This document shows, piece by piece, positions 55,376-63,776 of a DNA stretch of 64,000 nt. This DNA is from Ancylobacter oerskovii. Lineage in GTDB: Bacteria > Pseudomonadota > Alphaproteobacteria > Rhizobiales > Xanthobacteraceae. A model generated the notes under the pieces. That model did not search any database. It was given only the letters and a program-made list of their open reading frames with translations, and was not told the origin of the DNA. Position numbers and translations under genes: made by a program. Where the stretch lies: NCBI RefSeq assembly GCF_018390555.1, contig NZ_JAHBGB010000002.1, positions 1 to 64,000 on the forward strand. The letters are read 5' to 3'. The stretch's first letter is position 1; each line of letters starts with the position of its first letter.

Positions 55376-56527
55376 TCAGGCGGCCCGGCGCAATCGCGCC
55401 AGCCGCTCGATGGCGGCATCGAGCGTGGCATCGGTCTTGGCGAAGCAGAAGCGCGCCACGCTGCGCACCGCCTCACGCGCATAGAAGGCGGAGACCGGAA
55501 TGGCGGCCACCCGGTGACGCTCCACCATGTCGCGGCAGAAGGCCTCGTCGTCGAGCCGCGGGTCGAGGGCCGCGAGGTCGACATTTAGGAAATAGGTGCC
55601 GGCGCTGGGCAGCGGCGTCAGCCCGATGCCGGCGAGGCCCTCGGCCAGCCGGTCGCGCGAGCGCTGCAGCCCGGCGCGCATCTCCTCGAACCAGGCCGGC
55701 TCCTTGCCGAGCCCGTAGGCCACCGCATGCTGCAAGGCCGGCGGCGTGGTGAAGGTGAGGAACTGGTGGGCCTTGGACAGGCCCTTCATCAGCTCCGGCG
55801 CCGCGCAGACCATGCCGACCTTCCAGCCGGTCATGCCGAAGATCTTGCCGGCCGAGGCGATCTTCACGCTGCGCTCGCGCAGGCCCGGCAGCGACAGCAC
55901 CGACACATGGCGCCGGCCGTCGAACACCACATGCTCCCACACCTCGTCGGCGATCAGCACCGCACCGGAGCGGCGGCAGAACGCGGCCAGCAGTTCCAGC
56001 TCCTCGCGATCGAAGACCCGGCCGGTCGGGTTGTGCGGGTTGTTGAACAGCACCACGCGGGTGTTCGGCGTGAAGGCGCTGGCCAGCACCTCCTCGGTCA
56101 GCCGCCAGTGCGGCGGGGTCAGGCGGGCGAGGCGGGGCACGCCGCCGGCCCGCTCGACCAGCGGCAGATAGGCGTCGTAAAGGGGCTGGAACAGCACCAC
56201 CTCGTCGCCGGGCGCGATCAGCGCCAGCAGGGCGCCGGCGATCGCCTCGGTGGCGCCGGAAGTCACCATGACCTCGCCCGGATCGAGATCGAGCCCCTGC
56301 CAGTGGCGGTAATGATCGGCCGCCGCCTGCCGCAGTTCCGGCACGCCCATCATCGGCGGATACTGGTTCCAGCCGTCCAGCACCGCCTGCGCCGCCTTCT
56401 CGCGCACGTCGCGCGGGCCGGGATCGTCCGGGAAGCCCTGGCCGAGATTGATCGCCTCATGCTGGCGGGCCAGCTGCGACATGGTCTCGAACACGGTGGT
56501 GGGCAGGCCGGCGAAGATCGGATTCAT
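55376..56527 (-). CDS. PLP-dependent aminotransferase (class I/II, KAT/YbdL-like)
   Basis: A 383-residue fold-type I aminotransferase. Lys228 in ASAGKIFGMTGWKVG is the Schiff-base residue, NNPHNPTGRVF (about 162-172) holds the coenzyme Asn, DEVWEHVVFDG the Asp that pairs with the PLP nitrogen, and INLGQGFPDDPGP near the start is typical of the kynurenine/glutamine/methionine transaminase group. It may act on methionine or aromatic amino acids. It is a single gene between urtA (same strand, 217 bases away) and the iron cluster. Confidence 0.85.
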   Translation of the reverse strand: MNPIFAGLPTTVFETMSQLARQHEAINLGQGFPDDPGPRDVREKAAQAVLDGWNQYPPMMGVPELRQAAADHYRHWQGLDLDPGEVMVTSGATEAIAGALLALIAPGDEVVLFQPLYDAYLPLVERAGGVPRLARLTPPHWRLTEEVLASAFTPNTRVVLFNNPHNPTGRVFDREELELLAAFCRRSGAVLIADEVWEHVVFDGRRHVSVLSLPGLRERSVKIASAGKIFGMTGWKVGMVCAAPELMKGLSKAHQFLTFTTPPALQHAVAYGLGKEPAWFEEMRAGLQRSRDRLAEGLAGIGLTPLPSAGTYFLNVDLAALDPRLDDEAFCRDMVERHRVAAIPVSAFYAREAVRSVARFCFAKTDATLDAAIERLARLRRAA

Positions 56528-56543
56528 CTACAGAGCGTCCATG

Positions 56544-56579
56544 TAAGACAAGGCGATCGGACATCGCCTTCCTGTCTTA
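56544..56579 (-). terminator. Hairpin between the iron operon and the aminotransferase gene
   Basis: TAAGACAAGGCGAT and its complement pair around CGGAC with a 3-base bulge, giving 14 pairs. It lies 39 bases after the DUF1513 stop and 17 bases before the aminotransferase start. There is no long T tract. Confidence 0.55.
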
Positions 56580-56617
56580 TCGATCCGTCGCCGACAAAAG
56601 GAAAGAGCGTCGCGCCG

Positions 56618-57721
56618 CTACGCCCCGACCAGCACCGCGTGATTGTCGAAGCGCGGACCACCGGAGCGGCGGGCGACCACGCCCACCCCCTCCTCGTCGG
56701 CGGCGATGAGGATCACCTCGCCGAGGCCTGAAGTGGCGAGGAACCGCCCCGGTTCATGGGTGGCGGCGAGGCCGCAGCCATCCACCAGCGGCACACCGCC
56801 GAGGAACCGCCCCTCGCGTGTCCATACCGCCACGCGGTTGCCGCGCGGGCTGGCGGCGGCGACATAGCGGCCGGAGCGATCGGTCGCCACCGAGCCGACA
56901 TAGGTGCGGAAGGCGCGCCATTCCTCCTCCGGCGCGTCGAAGCCGCGCAGCCGACCATCCGCCTCCACCGCATAGACCAGCGGCCGGGCGATGGAATCGT
57001 TGAGCAGATCCTGCGCCGCCACCACCACTAGCCCGTCATCCGAGCGCGCGAGATGGCGCAGCGACAGCGAGGCGAGGTCGCCGTCCAGCGTGCCGACCGC
57101 GCGGGTCTCGCCGCTCGCCGGATCGAGTATGGCGACGCCGGCATCCGCCACCTCGGCGCCGACCGCCTCCGGCGTATGCGGCTCGATGCCGCCATTGGCG
57201 ACGACGAGGCCGCCATGGGCCGGCAGCATGTCGTGTGGGCCGATGCCGGAGGAGGTCCATTCCGAAACGATCGAGAAGCCGTCGGAAACCTCCCGCAGCG
57301 AGACGACCCCCTGCCCGTTCGCCCGTTCGATCTCCACCGCATAGAAGCGTCGCCCGCCCTCGACGAAGCGGCCATGGCCGGAGAACACCCGCCCCTCGCC
57401 CGGCTCGAATGTCGCGAGCACGCGGCCGGCGCGACGGTCGAACAGCACCGCCGTGGTACCGGGCCGGCGAGCCACCGCCACCGCGGTGCGCCCGTCCGGG
57501 CTCGGCTCCACCCAATGCAGCCGCTGGGTGCCACGCCCGACGGGAGTGGCGTCGAAGCCGGCGGACAGCACCACCGGGGCGAAGCCTCCCTCCATCCCGG
57601 CCGTCGCCAGCCATTCGGCGTCGAGCAGATGATCCCGCGCATGGGCGGCGCCGAACAGGAAGCGCGGCGAGGCGACGAGGCTGCTCAGCCCGGCGAGCAG
57701 GGAGCGGCGGGTGGCGGACAT
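56618..57721 (-). CDS. DUF1513 beta-propeller protein with Tat signal
   Basis: A 367-residue exported protein. TRRSLLAGLSSLVASPRFLFG is a twin-arginine signal. The mature part has repeated WD-like blades (GRTAVAVARRPGTTAVLFDR, GHGRFVEGGRRFYAVE, SGRYVAAASPRGNRVAVW) as expected for the DUF1513 seven-bladed propeller. DUF1513 genes are found with imelysin and di-heme oxidoreductase genes in Pseudomonas and Rhizobiales iron-regulated clusters; this is established context, and the protein's own job is unknown. A GAGGAGG site precedes the ATG at 57721. Last gene of the operon. Confidence 0.85.
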   Translation of the reverse strand: MSATRRSLLAGLSSLVASPRFLFGAAHARDHLLDAEWLATAGMEGGFAPVVLSAGFDATPVGRGTQRLHWVEPSPDGRTAVAVARRPGTTAVLFDRRAGRVLATFEPGEGRVFSGHGRFVEGGRRFYAVEIERANGQGVVSLREVSDGFSIVSEWTSSGIGPHDMLPAHGGLVVANGGIEPHTPEAVGAEVADAGVAILDPASGETRAVGTLDGDLASLSLRHLARSDDGLVVVAAQDLLNDSIARPLVYAVEADGRLRGFDAPEEEWRAFRTYVGSVATDRSGRYVAAASPRGNRVAVWTREGRFLGGVPLVDGCGLAATHEPGRFLATSGLGEVILIAADEEGVGVVARRSGGPRFDNHAVLVGA

Positions 57722-57731
57722 CGGCACCTCC

Positions 57732-58856
57732 TCAATCGCCGTCGAGGGCGTTGAAGCCGAGCCCGACCCCGAGCCCGGCGGCGAGCGGGTTGGCGATGCT
57801 CGCCTGCGCCGCCTTGAAGGAGGCGGCGGCGTCCTGGAGCGCCTTGCGTCCCGGCGCGGTCTGGCTGGCGCCGCCAATGTCGTCGGGCAGCTTCTGCGCC
57901 GCGGCGTCGGCGGCATCGAGCGCCTTGTCGAGGATGGCGCGGCCCTTGGGGTCGATCCCCTCCCCCAATTGCCGCCCAAGCGAATCCGCGCTGGTGATCA
58001 TGGCGACGATAGTCGCCTTGGAGCGGCCGCTGCGGCGACGGTCGGCGGTGAGCGGCTTGGCGTCGTCCGGCGTCTTGCCGAGCACCGCGAACAGGCGCTG
58101 GTCGACGACGCGCTGATAGGCGCCGGCGAGGTCGGTGACGATCTGGCTCATCAGCGCCGACGGATCGGGAAAGAACACCGGGTCCGAATTGCCGGCGACG
58201 AGCTGGGCGAGCAGGCCGCCGGCCTTGTCGCCCCAGCCCTGGCGGATCTCGGTGGCGATGGTTTCGAGATTGGTGGCGATGGCGAGGCCTATGGCGCAGC
58301 GGCGCGTCGCCTCCGCCCCCGAGACCAGCGCCGCCTCGGCGCCCTCGTCATACAGGAGCCGCTCCAGCGCCGGCAGGCCCTGCGCCGCGGCGCTGAGGCG
58401 GCCGAAGCGCTCCGGCTTCAGCCGCTCGTCGGTGGGATCGGCGATCAGCTCAGTCACCGAGCGACCGACGGCGTTGCGCCGCTCGGGAAACAGGTTCATC
58501 CGGTCCGGCCGCAAGGAAAGCATCACCGGGCCGAAGGTGATGAACTCGACCGAGGCCCAGCCATCCGACACCGCGCCGAAGCGTTCCTTCAGCAGGGTGA
58601 CGCCGGCCGGGTCCGGCTTGGCGCAGAAGGCGGCCCAGGCCTCGCGATTGGCGCGGGCCGCCGCGACGAGCGCATCATAGCGCGGCAGCAGCCAGTTCTC
58701 GACCACTTCGGGACCGGCAATGGACGCGGCATCGGCGCGGCCGGCGAAGATGCCGGTGAGCAGCGAGGTCGCCGCGGCGACGACAGGAACGCCCTGCGCC
58801 ACATGGCCCATTTGCGAGGCCAAAGCGAGGACGAGGGCGAAGGGTGAACGGCGCAT
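57732..58856 (-). CDS. Imelysin-family (M75) periplasmic protein, second copy in cluster
   Basis: A 374-residue all-helical imelysin-type protein with an N-terminal signal (hydrophobic segment after RRSPFAL). Typical features: ENWLLPRYDALVAAARAN, the conserved LPALERLLYD segment and EIRQGWGDKAGGLL. This is the diverged group that lacks the GxHxxE metal motif of the first imelysin. Related proteins bind iron or heme-bound ligands in the periplasm. The ATG at 58856 is taken; the longer frame begins with TTG. Gaps to neighbours are 10 and 27 bases. Confidence 0.85.
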   Translation of the reverse strand: MRRSPFALVLALASQMGHVAQGVPVVAAATSLLTGIFAGRADAASIAGPEVVENWLLPRYDALVAAARANREAWAAFCAKPDPAGVTLLKERFGAVSDGWASVEFITFGPVMLSLRPDRMNLFPERRNAVGRSVTELIADPTDERLKPERFGRLSAAAQGLPALERLLYDEGAEAALVSGAEATRRCAIGLAIATNLETIATEIRQGWGDKAGGLLAQLVAGNSDPVFFPDPSALMSQIVTDLAGAYQRVVDQRLFAVLGKTPDDAKPLTADRRRSGRSKATIVAMITSADSLGRQLGEGIDPKGRAILDKALDAADAAAQKLPDDIGGASQTAPGRKALQDAAASFKAAQASIANPLAAGLGVGLGFNALDGD

Positions 58857-58883
58857 GATGAAGTCCCCGGAAGGCAATAGGGG

Positions 58884-60224
58884 TCACAGACGAGAAACGT
58901 AGTCGATCAGTCGCTGGCGGTCGCGCGCGTTCAGCGCCTCGAAGCGGGCGCGGGCGCCCGCCGCCTCGCCGCCGTGCCAGCCCACCGCGGCGGCGACATC
59001 GGCGGCACGCCCGTCATGCAGCAGCCCGACGCCCTTATCCAGCGCCCGCGACAGCCCGGCAAGCGGCGCGGTGCGCCATTCCGCAGCGGCGACGCCGGGC
59101 ATGCCGGCCGGATCGGCCAGCCCCTCGCCCATGTCGTGCAGCAGCACGTCGGTGAACAGGGCCACCGTGCCACCATCACCCGTCGGCAGCGACGGGCGAT
59201 GGCAGGCGGCGCAACCGGCGGCGGCGAAGAGTCGGGCGCCGGCGGCATCCGGCTCGGGCGCCGGCACCTTCAGGCCGCGCAGATAGGCGACGATGCGCTC
59301 GACGATGGCGGCGGAAATCTCCGGCTCGCCCTCCCTGTCGCGCCCGTGCGGCGCGGCGCGGCAAGCAGCCTGCGCTTCCGTGCAGTCGCCCCACGGCTCC
59401 ATGCGCAGCGGCGTCGACAGGCCGAGATCGAGTGCGAAGGCCTCCGCCGTCTGGCCGGCCAGGGTCGGATGGCTGGCCTTCCAGCCGAAGCGGCCGATGC
59501 GCGAGCCGCCCTCGGGCGTGTCGAAACGGCGGGCCCGGCCGCGCACGCCGTCGCCGTCGCGATCGTCGGGGTCCTCCAGCGCCAGGATCGCCGCGTCGGG
59601 CACCTGCTCCAGCCGGCCCCGCCCGCGCAGCTCGGGCGCCGCCCGCAGCGAGATATGCGTGGCGGCATCGAGCGGACCATAGCCGAGCGCCTGCGGCTGC
59701 GGCACGCGCCGCCCCTCCGGCACCGCGACCCGGAAGCCGCCCTCCGCCGGCACGCCGGGCAGCGTCATCGTCTCCAGACGGTGGCCATAGACCGGGTCGC
59801 CGGCGCCGTCCTCGCGGAACAGCGACAGCACCAGCCCGAGCCCTTCCGGCATGCCCGCCGCATCGATCTGCGTGGCGCCGGGCCCGGCGCCGGGATGGCA
59901 GGCCGAGCAGGAGCGGGCGTCGAATAGCGGGCCGAGCCCGTCATTGGCGCGGGTGGAACTCGGCGCCGGCACCCAGGGCCGCTCGAACAGCGCCTTGCCC
60001 ACGGCGCGGTCGAGGCCGGCCTCATCGGCCAGCGCCGGAACGGGCAGGAGAGTGAGGAGCACGACGAGCCAGCGTACACCTCTCCCCCTGTGGGAGAGGT
60101 CGGCGCCAAGCGCCGGGTGAGGGGGGAGGCCGGCTGGGAAGCCCTCGACGCCGCGTCCCCCCTCACCCCACCCCTCTCCCCCGCGGGGAGAGGGAGCCGG
60201 TCGCGGCGGAAGGAACCCAGCCAT
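58884..60224 (-). CDS. Di-heme c-type cytochrome oxidoreductase (DHOR family)
   Basis: About 446 residues as an ORF. Two heme-binding motifs are present: CSACH (106-110) and CAACH (338-342), with the DHOR core (DGLGPLFDARSC, PALLGSLNLAD-like sequence absent in places, GRFGWKASHPTLAGQTAEAFALDLGL). It is periplasmic, probably handling electrons for iron reduction or oxidation. The frame starts at the ATG at 60224 just after the multicopper oxidase stop, but the first ~49 codons come from a palindromic repeat (60078-60194). No in-frame start lies after the repeat except a GTG at 60062, which would leave a short, uncharged signal LLTLLPVPALA. Confidence 0.8.
   Translation of the reverse strand: MAGFLPPRPAPSPRGGEGWGEGGRGVEGFPAGLPPHPALGADLSHRGRGVRWLVVLLTLLPVPALADEAGLDRAVGKALFERPWVPAPSSTRANDGLGPLFDARSCSACHPGAGPGATQIDAAGMPEGLGLVLSLFREDGAGDPVYGHRLETMTLPGVPAEGGFRVAVPEGRRVPQPQALGYGPLDAATHISLRAAPELRGRGRLEQVPDAAILALEDPDDRDGDGVRGRARRFDTPEGGSRIGRFGWKASHPTLAGQTAEAFALDLGLSTPLRMEPWGDCTEAQAACRAAPHGRDREGEPEISAAIVERIVAYLRGLKVPAPEPDAAGARLFAAAGCAACHRPSLPTGDGGTVALFTDVLLHDMGEGLADPAGMPGVAAAEWRTAPLAGLSRALDKGVGLLHDGRAADVAAAVGWHGGEAAGARARFEALNARDRQRLIDYVSRL
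60078..60194. repeat. Palindromic element family A, copy 4, inside the DHOR reading frame
   Basis: ACCTCTCCCCCTGTGGGAG... at one end and CCCCTCTCCCCCGCGGGGAG at the other, with GGTGAGGGG and CCCCTCACC between. On the minus strand it is read as part of the N terminus of the di-heme gene (PSPRGGEGWGEGG...LGADLSHRGRGV). Confidence 0.85.
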
Positions 60225-60225
60225 C

Positions 60226-61686
60226 TCAAACCACACGGAACCAGCCCATCATGCCGGTCTCCATATGTTCGAGGATGTGGCAGTGGAACACCCAGTCGCC
60301 CGGCGCGGCGACGAAGGCGATCTCCACCGCCTCGCCCGGCTGGGTCAGCACCGTGTCGGCGAAATGCTTCGGCAGCCGCCCCTTGCTGGAGGAGAGCACC
60401 GCGAAGGCATGGCCGTGCAGGTGCACCGGGTGCGGATAGCGCGTCTCGTTCTTGATCTCGATGCGGTAGCTCCTGCCCGCCTGCATCCGCGCCAGCGGCG
60501 GCGGCAGGTTGCGCCGCTCGCCGGTGGGCCAGGATTGCTGGGCGATCGACCAGTAAGTGGTCGCGCCGACGCACAGGCTGTCGATCAGCGCTCTCGCGAG
60601 CGGATCGTCGGGCGGCAGGCCGGTGTCCTTCACCGCCGCGTCGGTCGCCTGCTGCAGGGTGAAGGAGTGGAACTCGGCCGCCTTGAGATCCGGCATGGGA
60701 AGATCGGGCGGCGGCAGGGCGAGCGGCCCCCGACGCCGGGGACCACGCGCCCTCCCCTCGGCCGCAAGCGTCGCGAAGGTGAAGATCTCGGCGGCGCGAT
60801 AGTCGCCAATGGTCACCGGCCGGCCGTCACGCGGCATACGGACCTGCACGTCGATGCGCTGCGCCGGCCCCATGCGCCAGATGCCGTCGGGCAACCTGTC
60901 CATCGGCACCGGCGGCAGCGCATGGCCGTCAATGGCGATCAGCCAGGCCTCGGCGCCCTCGACGCCGATATCCATGATGCGGGTGGAATCGACGTTGAGA
61001 ATGCGCAGCCGCACGTCGCCGCCGGCCGGCGCGGCGAGGTCGAGATGCGGCCGGCCGTTCACCGTGCGGGTGGCGCCGAAGGTGCCGGCCTTGGCGGCGC
61101 CGTCCGGCTCGGACATCGGCAGGAGCCCGCCCTGCCCGTCGAGCCGCCAGTCCTTCAGGCACAGCACGTACTCGGCGTCGAAGGCCGGATCGCGCGCATC
61201 CTCCACCACCAGCGCGCCGATCAGGCCGCGCCCGGACTGGCCGGTCTCGTCGCAATGCGGATGGAAGAAGAAGGTGCCGGGATCGTCGAGCGGAATGCGG
61301 TAGGTGAAGCTGCCGCCCGGCTCGACCACCGGCTGGGTCAGCGTCGGCACGCCGTCATATTCGTTCGGCATGCGGATGCCGTGGAAATGCACGGTCGAGG
61401 CCTCGGCAAGGCGGTTCTCGAACCTCGCCTCCAGCCGCGTGCCGCGCGGCACCCGCACCAGACGGAACGGCTCGCCGTCATAGGCGTAGATGCGGGTCGC
61501 CGGCTTGTCGGCACCGAGCAGGCGCAGCTCCGTCTCGCCGGCGGCAAGGGTGAGGCGCTGCGTCGGCTCGAAGGCCGCCGGCACGCGGGCAAGCCCGGTG
61601 CGGGCCGGCGCCAGCGCCGCGCCGACGCCGAAGGCCGCTCCCGCGGCCAGCAGGGCGCGACGCGAAATGGTCGCGCCCCCGGTCAT
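60226..61686 (-). CDS. Multicopper oxidase (CueO/ferroxidase type)
   Basis: A 486-residue exported three-cupredoxin oxidase. SRRALLAAGAAFG is a Tat signal. All copper ligands are visible: HFHG (100-103), HPHC-type FFFHPHCDETGQSGRG (about 139-154), HPVHLHGHAFAV near 415, and HCHILEHMETGMMG near the end, with the Met axial ligand of the type 1 site. There is no long Met-rich insert like CueO. Substrates could be Fe(II), Cu(I) or phenols; its place among iron genes favours ferroxidase (inference). It is 1 base from the di-heme gene (TGAGATG) and 10 bases after the imelysin. Confidence 0.88.
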   Translation of the reverse strand: MTGGATISRRALLAAGAAFGVGAALAPARTGLARVPAAFEPTQRLTLAAGETELRLLGADKPATRIYAYDGEPFRLVRVPRGTRLEARFENRLAEASTVHFHGIRMPNEYDGVPTLTQPVVEPGGSFTYRIPLDDPGTFFFHPHCDETGQSGRGLIGALVVEDARDPAFDAEYVLCLKDWRLDGQGGLLPMSEPDGAAKAGTFGATRTVNGRPHLDLAAPAGGDVRLRILNVDSTRIMDIGVEGAEAWLIAIDGHALPPVPMDRLPDGIWRMGPAQRIDVQVRMPRDGRPVTIGDYRAAEIFTFATLAAEGRARGPRRRGPLALPPPDLPMPDLKAAEFHSFTLQQATDAAVKDTGLPPDDPLARALIDSLCVGATTYWSIAQQSWPTGERRNLPPPLARMQAGRSYRIEIKNETRYPHPVHLHGHAFAVLSSSKGRLPKHFADTVLTQPGEAVEIAFVAAPGDWVFHCHILEHMETGMMGWFRVV

Positions 61687-61696
61687 CGCTTCCGCC

Positions 61697-63007
61697 TCAC
61701 TCGCCGACCTTGGACGGGTCGTCGAGGCTGTCGGAGCCTTCCACCTTGATCTTCAGCTTCAGCGCCGCGACCACGCCCTCGATGGCGCGGGTCTGGGCGA
61801 CGAGCGAATCGACGCCCTTCTGCACCAGCGCGTTGCCCTCGGTGTTGCCCTCGGCGATCATCTGGTCATAGGCCTGCTTGCCGCTGTCGGCCTCGTCCTT
61901 GATCGCCTTCAGCGCGGCGAGCGCGGCATCGATCTTGGCCTGCGCCTCCTCGGCGGGCTTGGGCGCCAGCGCGGCGGCGTAGGAGGCGACCGACGCCCCC
62001 TCGACGATGCGGCCGTCGACGCGGGTGTACTTGCCGCGATAGATCGAGGCGATGCCCGCCTCGTCGTAATAATGCGAGTTGTGGGTGTTGTCGGAGAAGC
62101 AGTCATGCTCCTCCTCCGGGTCGTGCAGGATGAGGCCCAGCTTCATGCGCTCGCCGGCAAGCTCGCCATAGGAGAGCGAGCCGAGGCCGGTGAGGATGGT
62201 GCCGAGCGCCTGCTTGTCCTTCTGCTTCAGCACCACGGCGCGGGCCTTGCCCTTGACGCCCCAGGCCCTGGTCATCTCCTCGAGGTCGCTGACCAGGAGG
62301 TCGGTGGCGGCCTTGAGATAGGCGGCGCGGCGGTCGCAATGGCCGTTCGTGCAGTTCTTGGTGTCGTAGTCGGTGGCGGGCCGGGCGCCGGCGCCGGGCC
62401 CGGTGCCGTTCAGGTCCTGGCCCCACAGCAGGAACTCGATGGCGTGGTAGCCGATGGCGACGTTGGATTCGACGCCGCCGGCCTCCTGCAGGCTGTTGAG
62501 CAGCTTGGCGTTGATCTTGGTGGCTTCGATGGTCTTCTTGCCGACGCGGATCTTGGTGTTGGCGATCACGTTGGCGGTGTAGAGCGGGTTCTCGTCCGAG
62601 GTGGTGCCATAGCCCTTGTCGACATAGTCGATCAGCCCCTCGTCGAGCGGCCACGCATTCACCCGGCCCTCCCAGTCGTCCACCAGCGCATTGCCGAAGC
62701 GGAAGCCCTCGGTCTGCTGGTAGGGCACGCGCGCGGCCTTCCAGGCGCTCCGGGCCCGGTCGAGATTGGCCTGGGTCGGTTCGGCGATGAAGGCATCCAC
62801 CGCCACCTGCAGCGCCTTGGCGGTGATCAGGGCGTCGCCATACATCGCCTCGGCGATGTTGGCATAGGTGACGACCACGTCGCGCACCTTCGGCGCCGTC
62901 TCCGCCTGCACCGGGCCGGCGGCGACCAACGCGCCGAAGGCGGCCGCCGCCATGAGCGTCGAGGCGATCTTCTTCGGCGCGGCGAATTTCATGAGACTGG
63001 CTGGCAT
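61697..63007 (-). CDS. Imelysin/IrpA-family periplasmic iron-uptake protein
   Basis: A 436-residue exported M75 protein. A signal peptide (LMAAAAFGALVAAGPVQA) is followed by TYANIAEAMYGDAL and a helical bundle. Metal-binding GxHxxE is present as GYHAIEFLLWGQDL (His188, Glu191), and KLGLILHDPEEEHDCFSDNTHNSHYYD matches the IrpA/ICMP core. Related proteins (IrpA, ICMP, EfeO's C-domain) take part in iron uptake. The ATG at 63007 follows GGGAGGAAAG. It is the first gene of a five-gene unit and follows the shared iron-box-like element. Confidence 0.88.
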   Translation of the reverse strand: MPASLMKFAAPKKIASTLMAAAAFGALVAAGPVQAETAPKVRDVVVTYANIAEAMYGDALITAKALQVAVDAFIAEPTQANLDRARSAWKAARVPYQQTEGFRFGNALVDDWEGRVNAWPLDEGLIDYVDKGYGTTSDENPLYTANVIANTKIRVGKKTIEATKINAKLLNSLQEAGGVESNVAIGYHAIEFLLWGQDLNGTGPGAGARPATDYDTKNCTNGHCDRRAAYLKAATDLLVSDLEEMTRAWGVKGKARAVVLKQKDKQALGTILTGLGSLSYGELAGERMKLGLILHDPEEEHDCFSDNTHNSHYYDEAGIASIYRGKYTRVDGRIVEGASVASYAAALAPKPAEEAQAKIDAALAALKAIKDEADSGKQAYDQMIAEGNTEGNALVQKGVDSLVAQTRAIEGVVAALKLKIKVEGSDSLDDPSKVGE

Positions 63008-63180
63008 CGACTTTCCTCCCGCCGCCACGCGGCGGCCTCTCCATGGATGCGAGTCGTACGCCAGCCTGCCAAGCAATCGCAAGATATCAGATCTACTTTA
63101 GAACCATTATACGAAATGGCTACCTTGCGTAAATGATAAAAATTCTTGGAAAAATCTTGAATACTACGTATTCGACGAGA
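63008..63180. promoter_or_regulatory. Promoter region of the iron operon with shared element, copy 1
   Basis: An AT-rich 110-base patch in a GC-rich genome. The element at 63091-63111 reads ATCTACTTTAGAACCATTAT; on the minus strand it contains TATAAT as -10 (63106-63111) with ATTTAC 17 bases upstream (63129-63134) as a weak -35. TTTAGAA is the half-site of the Irr iron-control element (TTTAGAA-N3-TTCTAAA). A 15-base inverted repeat GAATAC-TAC-GTATTC lies at 63159-63173, next to the stop of the small gene; with the TTTTT after it on the minus strand it may also be that gene's terminator. Confidence 0.6.
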
Positions 63181-63465
63181 TCATCGTGCGTCCACGAAAG
63201 CGGCCAGCGCCTCCGCGAGATCGTCCTCCACCACCTCGGAAAGCGGCCGCAATATCTTCGCCGCCTCGGTCCGCCGCCCGGGACGCATGATGAGGATCAC
63301 GGTCTCGGCGCCACCGCAGGCGGGGTCGCCGCAGGCGATCTCGCTGATGGAGATGGTGGTGTCCTCGTCGGCGGCCAGCATCTGCCGCGCCTTTGCCGCC
63401 AGCTCCCGTGCCGCGTCCGGCGCCGCCTCGGCGGAGCGCCCGCTCCGGAAAAACAGCCGCGCCAT
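63181..63465 (-). CDS. Small protein with CGDPxC motif
   Basis: A 94-residue soluble protein. I recall but cannot name the family; its hallmark is ISISEIACGDPACGGAETVILI with two Cys (CGDPAC), followed by KILRPLSEVVEDDLAEAL. The arrangement looks like a metal- or redox-active Cys pair in an alpha/beta fold. The start at 63465 has GGAGGG. Its promoter carries the same 21-base element as the imelysin operon, so the two are probably co-regulated. Confidence 0.65.
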   Translation of the reverse strand: MARLFFRSGRSAEAAPDAARELAAKARQMLAADEDTTISISEIACGDPACGGAETVILIMRPGRRTEAAKILRPLSEVVEDDLAEALAAFVDAR

Positions 63466-63591
63466 GCATCCCTCCGCTTCGTCATGCGGCCGACCCGACG
63501 GCCGACGCACCAACCCTACAGCTAGGCCCACCGGAACCGCCCCGCAAGCGGCAGCACGATTACTGGAACCTCTCGAAGTAATAATTAAGGC

Positions 63592-63612
63592 ATCTAGTTT
63601 AGAACTATAATA
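63592..63612 (-). promoter_or_regulatory. Shared element, copy 2, upstream of the CGDPxC gene
   Basis: ATCTAGTTTAGAACTATAAT agrees with the element at 63091 at 18 of 21 positions. On the minus strand it supplies TATTAT as -10. A direct repeat ATAATCGTTG (63610-63619 and 63623-63632, period 13) overlaps the upstream side. It is 127 bases from the start at 63465. Confidence 0.6.
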
Positions 63613-63776
63613 ATCGTTGAAGATAATCGTTGTATGAAACGGAATCGTCGAGTAATCAAATCAGCAACTCCTCGACGGCATCGTGACCGCCCGGACGAGG
63701 ATCAGGATCGAACCGTTCGCGAGGCCGTTTTCCCGGCTGGTCTCGTGAGCCGCGCGGGACGGTGGCACGCGCTCCC

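Noticed and set aside
52837-55752. Plus-strand ORF of 971 codons
   Set aside because: Antisense shadow of urtB and urtA, rich in His/Arg/Asp as such shadows are here.
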